Assembly: GCF_003625485.1 (NCBI RefSeq)
Contig: NZ_RAIR01000002.1
Span: 62,001-126,000 of the forward strand
Source of the DNA: Butyrivibrio sp. CB08
GTDB lineage: Bacteria; Bacillota; Clostridia; Lachnospirales; Lachnospiraceae
Reading direction: 5' to 3'
Length of the DNA: 64,000 nucleotides
This document shows positions 10,080 to 18,699 of the stretch, piece by piece (the stretch's first letter is position 1; each line of letters opens with the position of its first letter). The notes under the pieces were generated by a model. That model ran no database searches and was not told the origin of the DNA. It saw only the letters and a program-made list of their open reading frames with translations. The position numbers and the translations under genes are program-made.

Positions 10080-10108
10080 TTATAATGTTCATATTTAGTA
10101 GCCAGGTA

Positions 10109-10783
10109 TCAGATCCTTACTTCACCCTCGTGGGTAAGAAGTGCTACGTTCTCAACTGCCTCCAGATCGTTGAGGCTTCCAATAAGCTCTTTCTCAGATG
10201 TTGTTGCTACCTCTATGATCATATCAAGTCCGCTCTTCTTAAGGTTTCTTGACTTGATCTTATAGCCCTTGGAATTATCAGCAATTCTCTTAACGATCTC
10301 ATCCTCTGCCTCAGTATCAGAGCTGTTTACAATAAGTACATAAGGCTTCTTGTTGATTGGAATAAGCTCAAGAATAAGGATTCCAGCTGTTACAAGAAGA
10401 GCCACAACAACAGCAAGCTCAAAGAGTCCTGCTCCGCAGATGATACCCTCTCCAATTGACCAGAACAGGAAAAGCAGATCCATGGTATCTTTAATGGCTG
10501 TCCTGAATCTTACGATTGAAAGAGCGCCGACCATACCAAGAGAAATAACGATACTGGACTGCATTGCCAGTATGATACCTGCTGTAACAACAGATATCAT
10601 TGCCATCGCAATATGGAAGCTTCTGTTGTAAAGAGAAGTCTTGTTGATAAGTCTGTAAATAAGGAAAAGATACAGGCCAATGCAAAATGTAAAAGCAAGT
10701 ACAGCCACAATCTGGCTTACTGGGATATCGTTGGCTGTGAATCCCTCAAAAATTGATTTCTTAAGTGCGTCCTGAAAACTCAT
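10109..10783 (-). CDS. DUF4956 membrane protein
   Basis: 224 aa with four hydrophobic segments between about residues 22 and 150 and a soluble C-terminal alpha/beta region (about 155-224). The stretch SLGMVGALSIVRFRTAIKD between segments matches the conserved core of the DUF4956 family. Its biochemical activity is not known. It is the last gene of a four-gene cassette and overlaps the VTC gene by 4 bp (ATGA). In many bacteria DUF4956 genes sit next to VTC and CotH genes, so a shared envelope process is likely, but that is inference from neighbourhood. Confidence 0.85.
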   Translation of the reverse strand: MSFQDALKKSIFEGFTANDIPVSQIVAVLAFTFCIGLYLFLIYRLINKTSLYNRSFHIAMAMISVVTAGIILAMQSSIVISLGMVGALSIVRFRTAIKDTMDLLFLFWSIGEGIICGAGLFELAVVVALLVTAGILILELIPINKKPYVLIVNSSDTEAEDEIVKRIADNSKGYKIKSRNLKKSGLDMIIEVATTSEKELIGSLNDLEAVENVALLTHEGEVRI

Positions 10784-11505
10784 AATATTTCTCCTATCTC
10801 TTCGTAATTTCTTCTGGCCATGGTGTATTTAGAAAAGGCCGTTCTCTGAAGTGAACCAATCTCTAATATCTGCTGAATATATTCCGGCAAAAGCTCGTCG
10901 TACTTAACTTCAAGGATATGGGCTCCGCTTTCCATCACCGGTCTTGCGTATACATCCCTCTCAAAGAACCTGTCCACATACTCCGATGCTCCAATGTTCC
11001 TGTCAAAGGTGATCCTCACGTTGCCCACCTTCTCAACAAAAGCCTGTCTCTCGTATTCTACGATAGTCACAGGGTGAAGAAGCGCGGTGTTCATCCTGGC
11101 ATAGAGCTTCTTAAAAAGAAATCCATCCTCCCGAAGAAGTACCTGGGAATTAACTGGTGCTCTCTCAGCCATGTTGCCATCTAAAAGAAGTCCCCGAGCA
11201 GTTTCCTTACTGATGACTGCTGACTCCTTGTGGGTAAGACCGCTCTTTTTGCTCTTTTCCTCAAGCCTTATAAAACTGTCATCCCTCTCGTAGGTGCGGA
11301 TTCTGAACTTCTCTCTCTCGTCCACACCGCCTTCATTCTCAAAAAGAGCGCTGTCATTCACATCATCGAAGTATACGCTTCGTATCAGATAGCCGCCATC
11401 CTCAGAGCTGTGCTCATCATAAGCCATGACTTCTTTGAGGCGGTTTATCAAATATGCAATTTGATCTTCATATATTATATATTTGTCTTCTACTCTGTAA
11501 TACAT
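10780..11505 (-). CDS. VTC domain-containing protein (polyphosphate polymerase-like)
   Basis: A triphosphate-tunnel metalloenzyme fold protein related to the catalytic domain of yeast VTC4. Visible features are the opening YRVEDKY, VYFDD, the basic/acidic tunnel strands FRIRTYERDD and IRLEEKSKKSG, and a late LEVKYDE strand carrying a Glu and Lys. An in-frame ATG also exists at 11517, but the ATG at 11505 overlaps the CotH stop by one base (TAATG) and begins directly at the conserved MYYRVEDKY, so I chose it (241 aa). The family is known or thought to bind or make polyphosphate or nucleotide phosphates; activity in bacteria is inferred. Confidence 0.85.
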   Translation of the reverse strand: MYYRVEDKYIIYEDQIAYLINRLKEVMAYDEHSSEDGGYLIRSVYFDDVNDSALFENEGGVDEREKFRIRTYERDDSFIRLEEKSKKSGLTHKESAVISKETARGLLLDGNMAERAPVNSQVLLREDGFLFKKLYARMNTALLHPVTIVEYERQAFVEKVGNVRITFDRNIGASEYVDRFFERDVYARPVMESGAHILEVKYDELLPEYIQQILEIGSLQRTAFSKYTMARRNYEEIGEIL

Positions 11506-13034
11506 TATCTGGCCCATTCTTCATTAAGGAAGTCTGTTCTCTCCCTTATGAAGCTCTTCAGATTCTCATACTCCTTGTGATCTGCGGTGGAATATCCATG
11601 CTCCTGGTACATCTGATTCCATCTGATGCTGTCCATCGCAGCGGAAGCCGAAAGCTCTTTTTCATATGCATCTATACCCTCATCAAGAAGGTACTCCATA
11701 TATGGCTGCACCTTGCCCCAATAGTAACTACGAACCCTTGAAGAAAACTCTTGGTTCTGGGCAAGCTCTTTATAGTATATACTAGAATGCTCCGCCAGGT
11801 AAAGTCTTGTTATTCCTGTGGCATCTTCTTCATCATACTCCATCCAGTCAAGATAGTTGCCAAGACTCATGTCGAAATCCCATCCAGGCCCGGCATAGAG
11901 CTTGCCGTCCACAAGATCTGAATCCTTATAATAGTATGCGCTGCTTACACCGCCATCGTAGTTTTTTACAACCTCTTCTACAAGATATCTTTTGGCAAAA
12001 GAGTCTATGTCAATTCGGGTTCCAAGTCCCTCCCCAGTCAGTATCTCAGCCTCAGCCTCCTCGAAAAAACTGGAAATGTAGTTTATCTCGTTCTTGCTAC
12101 AGTACTGGGGCGACACAACTATGAAATGTTCATTACCATTTGTAATAAATCCATTTTTTAACTCGCCATATTCAAGCCTATAGCGGTCCATAAACTCTCT
12201 TTCAACCAGATAACCACCTGTGATATCTGTCACACCATCAGGGATATTCCAGCCCTTAAGGGTTGGGGTTTCGTATGGACTTAATGCATCATCATTTATT
12301 TTCGAGATGACTTTATCCTGCTCAATATCTATATTGGTGATATTTACCCTGTCCTTGCCAACCTCTATGCTTGGACAGAGGTAGTAATTTCCCATGTAAT
12401 CGCCGTTTATATATAGGTCGATAAACCTGCCTTCTCCTGCGAAAGGAATCTCCACATCTTTCTCAATGTCTCTGCAGATCGCATTCCTTATGAGAGTTGC
12501 ATCAGATGCATTCGCAATAAAGGCGTAGTCCTTGCCATTTCCAAGGCCTAATACCGATGTATTCTTTTGAAGCTTTATCTTAAAGGGCTTCTTGTCCCAG
12601 TTATTCCAGGAATAATTGCCTCTTCCCTTTAAAAACTCCAGTCCCGTGCTTGTATCCTTGTGTCCCTGGCTGTCATAAACAACTATCTTTCCTGATTCCT
12701 TGTAGTCCTTATCAGCAAGCACAGAGTCCAGGTTTCGGCTTCTGGTTGTAATGAATACAGAAGAAATATTCTCGGATTTAAGGATCCTGATGTCATGCTT
12801 TTTTGCTTCAGAAGACAGAATTATGTCCTCTTCTGTAAGAAACGAAGGCAGGAACAGATAATACTGGCCATCAGTTTCAAAAACACTGATCCTGTTCTTC
12901 CCGAATCGGGCATACATAAAATCTGTCTCCTCCATGCCTCTCGACCTGATATCCCAGGTGGCGATAATAGTTACCGCAGCAAGACAAAGCATGGCAAATA
13001 TTATTTTTACTAATAACCTGCGCTTTTTGTTCAT
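11505..13034 (-). CDS. CotH-family protein kinase, membrane-anchored
   Basis: 509 aa with an N-terminal signal anchor (about residues 8-26). The CotH core begins near residue 135 with LKGRGNYSW, followed by KKPFKIKL, AFIANASDATLIRN, the strand LYINGDYMGNYYL and the metal-binding GPGWDFDMSLGN near residue 385. CotH proteins are atypical secreted kinases first known from Bacillus spore coats. Here the gene sits with YfhO, VTC and DUF4956 and nothing spore-specific, so a surface role outside spores is plausible. It overlaps its upstream neighbour by 4 bp (ATGA) and the VTC start by 1 bp. Confidence 0.88.
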   Translation of the reverse strand: MNKKRRLLVKIIFAMLCLAAVTIIATWDIRSRGMEETDFMYARFGKNRISVFETDGQYYLFLPSFLTEEDIILSSEAKKHDIRILKSENISSVFITTRSRNLDSVLADKDYKESGKIVVYDSQGHKDTSTGLEFLKGRGNYSWNNWDKKPFKIKLQKNTSVLGLGNGKDYAFIANASDATLIRNAICRDIEKDVEIPFAGEGRFIDLYINGDYMGNYYLCPSIEVGKDRVNITNIDIEQDKVISKINDDALSPYETPTLKGWNIPDGVTDITGGYLVEREFMDRYRLEYGELKNGFITNGNEHFIVVSPQYCSKNEINYISSFFEEAEAEILTGEGLGTRIDIDSFAKRYLVEEVVKNYDGGVSSAYYYKDSDLVDGKLYAGPGWDFDMSLGNYLDWMEYDEEDATGITRLYLAEHSSIYYKELAQNQEFSSRVRSYYWGKVQPYMEYLLDEGIDAYEKELSASAAMDSIRWNQMYQEHGYSTADHKEYENLKSFIRERTDFLNEEWAR

Positions 13035-15649
13035 AGGCTGGCCCTCTTTTTCTCAAGTGCCACCACAACAAAAAAGCTGACTATTCCTATTAAAGAAATA
13101 ACACATCCCAGAGACAGTCCCTTTGGAACATAGACCATGTCAATAGTGTGAAAAGAAGCACTTTCCGCAATTGGAATGTATGTAAGAGCGTCATAAACTG
13201 CAACAGGTGTAGCCATCCTGCCATCAACCTTGATGTTCCATCCCTTTTCATAGGGAACAGTTATAAAGACTCCTTCATGATCCCCACAGTTTATCACAAG
13301 GTGGGAGGAGCTCTTTTTTATCACCTCGCAGTTTCTCTTTGAAGCGTCACTATAGGCCCTTTCAAGCGCCTTGATATCCTCAGTCACAAACACTGCTGAT
13401 CCATAACTGCTCTCAGCATTTTCCGCCTGGACAGTAAGGGTAAAGCTATCACCGCTATTAAACGTTCCCAGGTTCAGAACCTTGGTGCAGAATGAGTTAC
13501 CATAGGTTGTAAGAAGTTCGTCATTTATAAAGATGGCAAGTCCCTCATCAGCCCCAATAAGGCCATTAAGATAAAAGTACATCTCGCCGTCCATGGCTGC
13601 TGTTACTTCGAAGTCCTGCCTGTATTTATCCTCTACTTCTGATATTCCAGAGTCTGAAACTAAAGCAGGCACAAAGAACTTTTCTTCTCTTCCGGTCAAT
13701 CTGCTGTAAATATCCTCCTGTAACGCAAAAGGATCTATAGAAGGTACATGGGTAAGCGCAGAGTCTGCATCTCCATGATCAGGATCTGATACAGCACTGT
13801 AGTCATATCCATCTGTTCCTACTGCCACAGAGAGCGCATAGGGATTTACGTAAACATCCCTGTTTCCCTCAAAGATCATTCTGTAGTTATCATGGGTCAG
13901 GTGAGTTTCATCTCCCACAAGATACTTTACTCCAAGAATTGAATCTGCAGTCTCTGTGTTGTCATGACCATAGCCAAGATAAAGGCCATCATCATTGTAG
14001 CCCAGCCTTTGAAGAAAATATCTCATATAGATAAGACCCGCAGAACTATAATGTGTAACACCGTTGAAATTGTATTGAAGGGCATCATTTTGCTGTCTTG
14101 GATTTAACGTCTCCATTCTGTAAAAAGAGCTATCCTCTCCCTTTACATAAGTGACCGCCTCCAGGGTCTTACTTACCATATCTGAATACTCTGAGCCCTT
14201 ATCGCACTTGAAGGCCTGGAAACGGTAGGTGTAAAGCGCATTACCAGTCAGATCCACCATGTTGGCTAACAGAAACAGCACTATAGCCACCGCAAAAGCC
14301 TTCTCTTTATCCCTGTGTATTAGGAGCATCACAGCACCGCAAATCACATAACATGCTATAAGGGCTGCATTTATAATGATCCCCTTAGTGGTAATGTGGT
14401 CGTATCCTCCCCTTGCAATAAGGAAGAGCCCAGTGTACATAATGGCCACCAGGATAAGCGCTTTAACCGTCAGGATCTCTTTTCCACCTGCCAAAAGAAA
14501 TCTCTCTGCGCATAATATAACCAGGAACACGTAGAAAAACGCCTGCCTGTAGGGATGTCCAGAGGGTTCCATACCTGCATGCCAGATAATGTTTAGAAGA
14601 TCTATGCACATGGAAAGCGCCATAAACAGCACAAGAGCTGCCATTCCAAGCCTCTCACGAAGCGTGATCTGCCTGCAGACAAAAAACATAAGCGCCAGGA
14701 AAGTTAAGAGAATTCCGCAGAAAAGCTGAGGATATCCAAATCTTGCCTCAATGACATCGTAGGCCATTGTGGGAAGCTTGGAGATAAAGTCCACAGGAGA
14801 TAAATTGCTGTTTTTAAGATTCATTCCAAGCAGTGCCACATCCTTGGGGCTGTCCATAAGTCCCAGGAATGTAGGTATCATAAGGGCTGCTGAAATAGCA
14901 CCGGATATAGCTGATGAATAGATAACTCTTCCTATAAGAGGAAAAGGGTTATTAAGGCGAAGCACCACAAGGCGCATGATGGTCCAAAGCGCTGCAAAGA
15001 GCACAACCTGATAGGTTATGTAGTAGTTTAGCATCACCATTATGGCAAGGATAATGATATATGGCGCTTTCCTATTCTGCACAAGGAGTTTTTCAAGAAA
15101 ATAGATAAAAAGCGGAAGGAGCATTACCACATCTATCCACATGAGGTTCATGCTGTGGGCAAAAAGAAATCCTGAAAAAGCCCAGGACACTGCGCCAATA
15201 TAGAGGGCTGCGCTCTCAGTTTCAAATAGAGATATCTCTTTTGCCACGCCAAAGGCCTTTTGAAGGACAAAGTCCATGATAAACGCAGCGATCATGAGCT
15301 TTAGGCCGATCACAAGGACAATGCCAAGGTAAATCTTATCCTGACTAAATAGGGATAAAAGCATGATAAAGGGACTGGACATGTAATAGGCAAAAAATCC
15401 CATGGTCCCTGAGCCTAAAGTGGTTGAAAAAGAATAAAAGATATTATTCTGGCCACTAAGAACTGTCCTGTAGTAGGCATAGTAGTCGGCGTACTGCCTC
15501 TTTAAGTCGTACATGAGAAAGGTCTCATCCCCAAAGGGTGCAATATGCCCTGCCACAAGGACAATAAGAAACATCACAAGGATAAAAAGACTCGCGATAA
15601 GTCCGTGTTTTATATTAACTTTTCCATTCAGACTCTCTTCATTAAACAT
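13031..15649 (-). CDS. YfhO-family polytopic membrane protein (putative GT-C glycosyltransferase)
   Basis: 872 aa. About twelve to thirteen hydrophobic helices fill residues 15-475, with the motif FGDETFLMYDLKRQYADYY in the first outer loop, as in YfhO/GT-C-type proteins. A large extracellular region follows (about 480-835), ending in a last membrane helix and a KKRASL tail. In other Firmicutes YfhO-type proteins glycosylate teichoic acids or related polymers; that role here is inference. It is first in the cassette and overlaps CotH by 4 bp. No ribosome site is seen before the ATG, and a TACAAT hexamer lies only 6 bp upstream, so the transcript may be nearly leaderless. Confidence 0.82.
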   Translation of the reverse strand: MFNEESLNGKVNIKHGLIASLFILVMFLIVLVAGHIAPFGDETFLMYDLKRQYADYYAYYRTVLSGQNNIFYSFSTTLGSGTMGFFAYYMSSPFIMLLSLFSQDKIYLGIVLVIGLKLMIAAFIMDFVLQKAFGVAKEISLFETESAALYIGAVSWAFSGFLFAHSMNLMWIDVVMLLPLFIYFLEKLLVQNRKAPYIIILAIMVMLNYYITYQVVLFAALWTIMRLVVLRLNNPFPLIGRVIYSSAISGAISAALMIPTFLGLMDSPKDVALLGMNLKNSNLSPVDFISKLPTMAYDVIEARFGYPQLFCGILLTFLALMFFVCRQITLRERLGMAALVLFMALSMCIDLLNIIWHAGMEPSGHPYRQAFFYVFLVILCAERFLLAGGKEILTVKALILVAIMYTGLFLIARGGYDHITTKGIIINAALIACYVICGAVMLLIHRDKEKAFAVAIVLFLLANMVDLTGNALYTYRFQAFKCDKGSEYSDMVSKTLEAVTYVKGEDSSFYRMETLNPRQQNDALQYNFNGVTHYSSAGLIYMRYFLQRLGYNDDGLYLGYGHDNTETADSILGVKYLVGDETHLTHDNYRMIFEGNRDVYVNPYALSVAVGTDGYDYSAVSDPDHGDADSALTHVPSIDPFALQEDIYSRLTGREEKFFVPALVSDSGISEVEDKYRQDFEVTAAMDGEMYFYLNGLIGADEGLAIFINDELLTTYGNSFCTKVLNLGTFNSGDSFTLTVQAENAESSYGSAVFVTEDIKALERAYSDASKRNCEVIKKSSSHLVINCGDHEGVFITVPYEKGWNIKVDGRMATPVAVYDALTYIPIAESASFHTIDMVYVPKGLSLGCVISLIGIVSFFVVVALEKKRASL

Positions 15650-15689
15650 ACAAAATATATTGTAACATGAAGAAATGGGAATATTAAGA

Positions 15690-15717
15690 GGCCGGAGAAA
15701 GATATCTTTCTCCGGCC
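15690..15717 (-). terminator. 28-bp perfect palindrome between small gene and yfhO-type gene
   Basis: A perfect inverted repeat with arms GGCCGGAGAAAGAT (15690-15703) and its complement (15704-15717) follows the gene at 15741-16163 on the minus strand. The tract after it is only CTCTTAATATT, so termination may be weak. Confidence 0.55.
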
Positions 15718-15740
15718 CCGGATAGTTTTCGTTATGTATA

Positions 15741-16163
15741 TCAGTGAAGTTTTACAACCACACCATCTTCTGTTCCAGCAACAATGTTGCTCTGCTGTCC
15801 TGAGAGGTCCTTGCCTACAAAGTACTGATACTGATGAAGGAGCTGATCCTTCTGCATTCCTGAGATAGCCTGCTTCATATCTCTAGAAGCAAGTCCCATG
15901 TCTCCGAAGAGATCAATGGAGTTGCCATCGTACTGTCCAAAGGATATTGCTACGTTTTCAATTGAAGCGTTTTCTCTGGAAGGAACTTCTACAGTGAGGT
16001 CTAAGCCGCTCTTCTTCTCTTCAGGCTTAGGCTGCTGCTGTTCTGACGCCTTGGCATCAGGTGTTCCTACAGAAGCGGGATTTACTTGTGAGTTATCTTT
16101 TACAGAGGGAATATTATAAGCATTGTAATTTGAGAGATAGCTATTTAGTCCGTTCAATGCCAT
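15741..16163 (-). CDS. Hypothetical 140-aa soluble protein
   Basis: I do not recognise a family. The protein starts MALNGLNSYLSNYNAY, has a disordered Gln/Pro/Lys/Glu segment (about 30-55) and a more ordered C-terminal half with ENVAISFGQYDG and a predicted helix before YQYFVGKDL. There is no signal peptide or membrane segment. An AGGAGG site precedes the ATG, so the gene is very likely real. It is alone between terminators. The Asn/Ser/Tyr-rich start resembles that of the 372-aa protein at 48170-49288, which may mean a shared lineage-specific type. Confidence 0.6.
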   Translation of the reverse strand: MALNGLNSYLSNYNAYNIPSVKDNSQVNPASVGTPDAKASEQQQPKPEEKKSGLDLTVEVPSRENASIENVAISFGQYDGNSIDLFGDMGLASRDMKQAISGMQKDQLLHQYQYFVGKDLSGQQSNIVAGTEDGVVVKLH

Positions 16164-16207
16164 ATCTTATTCCTCCTTTCTTGTCTACCATATGTGCTCA
16201 CAAACTA

Positions 16208-16241
16208 TTTCGGCTCCCACTTTCCGAAAGTTAACATTATA
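16208..16241 (-). promoter_or_regulatory. -10 box and leader hairpin of the 140-aa gene
   Basis: On the minus strand TATAAT (16236-16241) is followed by a hairpin TTTCGG/CCGAAA (16208-16229) within the untranslated leader. No convincing -35 is seen because the adjacent sequence is the terminator of the upstream ABC operon. Confidence 0.4.
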
Positions 16242-16250
16242 ATATATAAA

Positions 16251-16294
16251 AAAAGTATAAAAATCCACTACTTACAGGGAATTTTTATACTTTT
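16251..16294. terminator. AT-rich terminator after the second ABC operon
   Basis: A 14-bp stem AAAAGTATAAAAAT (16251-16264) with its complement (16281-16294) follows the ATPase gene ending at 16308. T-rich tracts flank both sides. Confidence 0.65.
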
Positions 16295-16307
16295 TATTGT
16301 TTTTTCG

Positions 16308-17066
16308 CTATTTTACTATGCCTGCGGCCTTAAGAAGACTCTTTGTATACTCAGCTTTGGGGTTTCTGTAAAGCTCTTTTGTCTCTCCGTACTCCACAAC
16401 CCTACCATCCTTCATGATCATAACGTGGTCGCTTATCTTGTAAACAACCCTGAGATCATGGGAAATGAAGATGATAGAGATACCATGCTTCCTGTGAAGA
16501 TTCTCAAGAAGCTCAAGTATCTGGGCCTGAATGGTGACATCCAAAGCTGAAACCGGTTCATCTGCAATTAGGAGCTTTGGCGACCTCATAAGAGCTATTC
16601 CTATGCACACCCTCTGCCTCTGTCCACCAGAGAGCTGTGCCGGATACCTGTCAAGGTAGCTGACTGGAAGCTCGATCTCATCAAGGATCTCCAAGACCCT
16701 CTTTCTCATCTCCTCTTTGGTCCAGGTTCTGGTCTTGTCTACGCGAAGAGGCTCCTCTAACAGCCATCCGATCTTCTTGGCAGGATTAAGGGAGCTGTAT
16801 GGATCCTGGAAAACCATCTGTGGCCTGTCATACTTTTGCCAGATGGTACCTGTGTAGTCCTTATTGATCCCTACAATGGCCCTTGCAAGGGTAGACTTAC
16901 CGCTTCCAGACTCGCCAGCTATAGCCAGCACCTCACCCTCTTCCATGGAGACGTTTACATCATGAAGAGCATGTATCTTCTTATTCTTTTTGGAAAAGAG
17001 CTTTCTCTTTCTGTTCTTATAATAGACATTAAGATCAGCTACTTTTAAAACATCTCTATCACTCAT
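16308..17066 (-). CDS. Peptide/nickel-type ABC transporter ATP-binding protein (second system, OppF/NikE type)
   Basis: 252-aa ABC ATPase, shorter than OppF and lacking the long C-terminal oligo-HPY extension. Walker [10 protein letters not shown] (about residue 54), Q-loop [11 protein letters not shown], signature SGGQRQR and Walker [13 protein letters not shown] are intact. It is the last gene of the operon and overlaps the preceding ATPase by 4 bp. The short C-terminus is as in NikE/DppF-like subunits, so the substrate could be a dipeptide, nickel chelate or another small solute. Confidence 0.88.
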   Translation of the reverse strand: MSDRDVLKVADLNVYYKNRKRKLFSKKNKKIHALHDVNVSMEEGEVLAIAGESGSGKSTLARAIVGINKDYTGTIWQKYDRPQMVFQDPYSSLNPAKKIGWLLEEPLRVDKTRTWTKEEMRKRVLEILDEIELPVSYLDRYPAQLSGGQRQRVCIGIALMRSPKLLIADEPVSALDVTIQAQILELLENLHRKHGISIIFISHDLRVVYKISDHVMIMKDGRVVEYGETKELYRNPKAEYTKSLLKAAGIVK

Positions 17067-17878
17067 GCCTGTTCCCCGTCCCTTGAAAGGTCAATCTTGG
17101 GTATCGCTGCTATCAGCTTCTTGGTATATGGATCTCTGGGCCTTGTGAACACGTCACTAGTCCTTCCGGATTCCACAATATTTCCCTTCTGCATTACTAT
17201 GACTCTCTGACACAGCTGATTAACAAGGCTAAGATCGTGGGAAATGAAGATAATGGAAGTATGTCTCTCCTTGTTCAGCTTTTTAAGAAGCTCCACAATC
17301 TGCGCCTGGACAGTAACATCCAGAGCTGTTGTAGGCTCATCTGCTATAAGTATCTTGGGGTCTCCGATCATGGCAGCGGCTATCATGACTCTCTGCCTCA
17401 TTCCACCTGAAAGCTCGTGAGGATACATGTAGTAAACATCCTCTGCATTCTCAAGGCCAACAGACTTAAGAGCTTCTATGGCCATGGTCTTTCTGGCTTC
17501 CTTGGAAACCTCAGGATGATGGATGAATAATGGCTCTTCAACCTGCCATCCTATCCTCTTTACAGGATTAAGGCTTGTCATGGGCTCCTGGAAGATAATG
17601 GATATCTCATCTCCCTGATAGGAACGAAGGGTCTTTCTGTCGCAGGTAAGAAGGTCGTTGCCATCAAACATGATCCTGCCACTCTTAGTAAGACTCTTTC
17701 TGTTGAGAAGTCCTGCAATAGCCAGGGCGCTCATGCTCTTTCCAGAGCCTGATTCACCAACGATACCAACGATCTCACCTCTTCCCAGCATCAGGTCAAA
17801 GTCCTCAACCGCTACAAAGGGCGTATCGGAGTCATGGAATTCTATATGAAGGTCAGTTACATCAAGAATTATTTCCAT
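17063..17878 (-). CDS. Peptide/nickel-type ABC transporter ATP-binding protein (OppD/NikD type)
   Basis: 271-aa ABC ATPase with Walker [10 protein letters not shown] (about residue 41), Q-loop IFQEPMTSLNP, signature SGGMRQR and Walker [13 protein letters not shown]. The C-terminus ends shortly after RDPYTKKLIAAIP, so the Cys-rich region is absent. It overlaps both neighbours by a few bases, consistent with coupled translation and an ATPase heterodimer. Confidence 0.88.
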   Translation of the reverse strand: MEIILDVTDLHIEFHDSDTPFVAVEDFDLMLGRGEIVGIVGESGSGKSMSALAIAGLLNRKSLTKSGRIMFDGNDLLTCDRKTLRSYQGDEISIIFQEPMTSLNPVKRIGWQVEEPLFIHHPEVSKEARKTMAIEALKSVGLENAEDVYYMYPHELSGGMRQRVMIAAAMIGDPKILIADEPTTALDVTVQAQIVELLKKLNKERHTSIIFISHDLSLVNQLCQRVIVMQKGNIVESGRTSDVFTRPRDPYTKKLIAAIPKIDLSRDGEQA

Positions 17879-18699
17879 CTGCTGATCCCCTCTCCTAAAA
17901 ATGCGAATCCAAGCACCATAAGAACTATGATGGCACCTGGGAAAAGAACGTAGGTTGGCATAGTAAACATATACTGCTGCGCATCAGAGAGCATCTTGCC
18001 AAGGCTCGCATAGGGTGGCTGTGAACCCACTCCCAGGTAGCTAAGGCCCGCTTCTGCCAGTACAGCGTTATTAAATCCGATCATTATAGAAGATGCCAGA
18101 ACGCCCTTGATATTGGGCACTATGTGAACGAAGATCATTCTAAAGTCAGATACTCCCTGAAGTCTTGCATTCTCCACATAGTCCATGTTCTTGCATCTAA
18201 GCACTTCCCCCCTTACTATTCGGGCAAAGCTTGGTACAAAGGCAATTCCCAGTGAGATAAGAAGCTGTATCCAGCCTGTTCCAAATACACTGACAATAAC
18301 CAGTGCAAGAAGAATACTTGGGAAAGCAAACAACGCATCAATGATACGCATCATGACTTCATCAAGCATTCCTCCAAAGTAACCGGTAAGAGCTCCAATA
18401 ATAGTGCCAACTCCAGCTCCTATAGCCACAGTACCAATAGCAATAAGAAGAGTTATCCTGCTACCATACATAACACGACTAAAGATATCTCTGCCCATGT
18501 TGTCAGTGCCCATAAGGTGCCTAAAAGATACTCCCTTAAGCTTTTCTGCGGAGTTCATGGCTGTTGGCTCGTAAGGAGTCCAAAAGATTCCAACAATAGT
18601 CATGAGAAGTATCAGGCCTGTTATTATCAGCCCCGCAAGAAGGTATGGATTCTCTTTGATATTTCTTTTTAACTCTGTTCTTGCCTTACTCATCCTCAA
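17869..18699 (-). CDS. Peptide/nickel-type ABC transporter permease (OppC/NikC type)
   Basis: 276-aa permease with six membrane segments; the first is near residues 17-40. The loop LMGTDNMGRDIFSRVMYG is the DppC/NikC signature, and the coupling loop reads NARLQGVSDFR. Overlaps the ATPase gene by 10 bp and the upstream permease by 14 bp, an unusually compact arrangement within the operon. Confidence 0.88.
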   Translation of the reverse strand: MRMSKARTELKRNIKENPYLLAGLIITGLILLMTIVGIFWTPYEPTAMNSAEKLKGVSFRHLMGTDNMGRDIFSRVMYGSRITLLIAIGTVAIGAGVGTIIGALTGYFGGMLDEVMMRIIDALFAFPSILLALVIVSVFGTGWIQLLISLGIAFVPSFARIVRGEVLRCKNMDYVENARLQGVSDFRMIFVHIVPNIKGVLASSIMIGFNNAVLAEAGLSYLGVGSQPPYASLGKMLSDAQQYMFTMPTYVLFPGAIIVLMVLGFAFLGEGISRWK

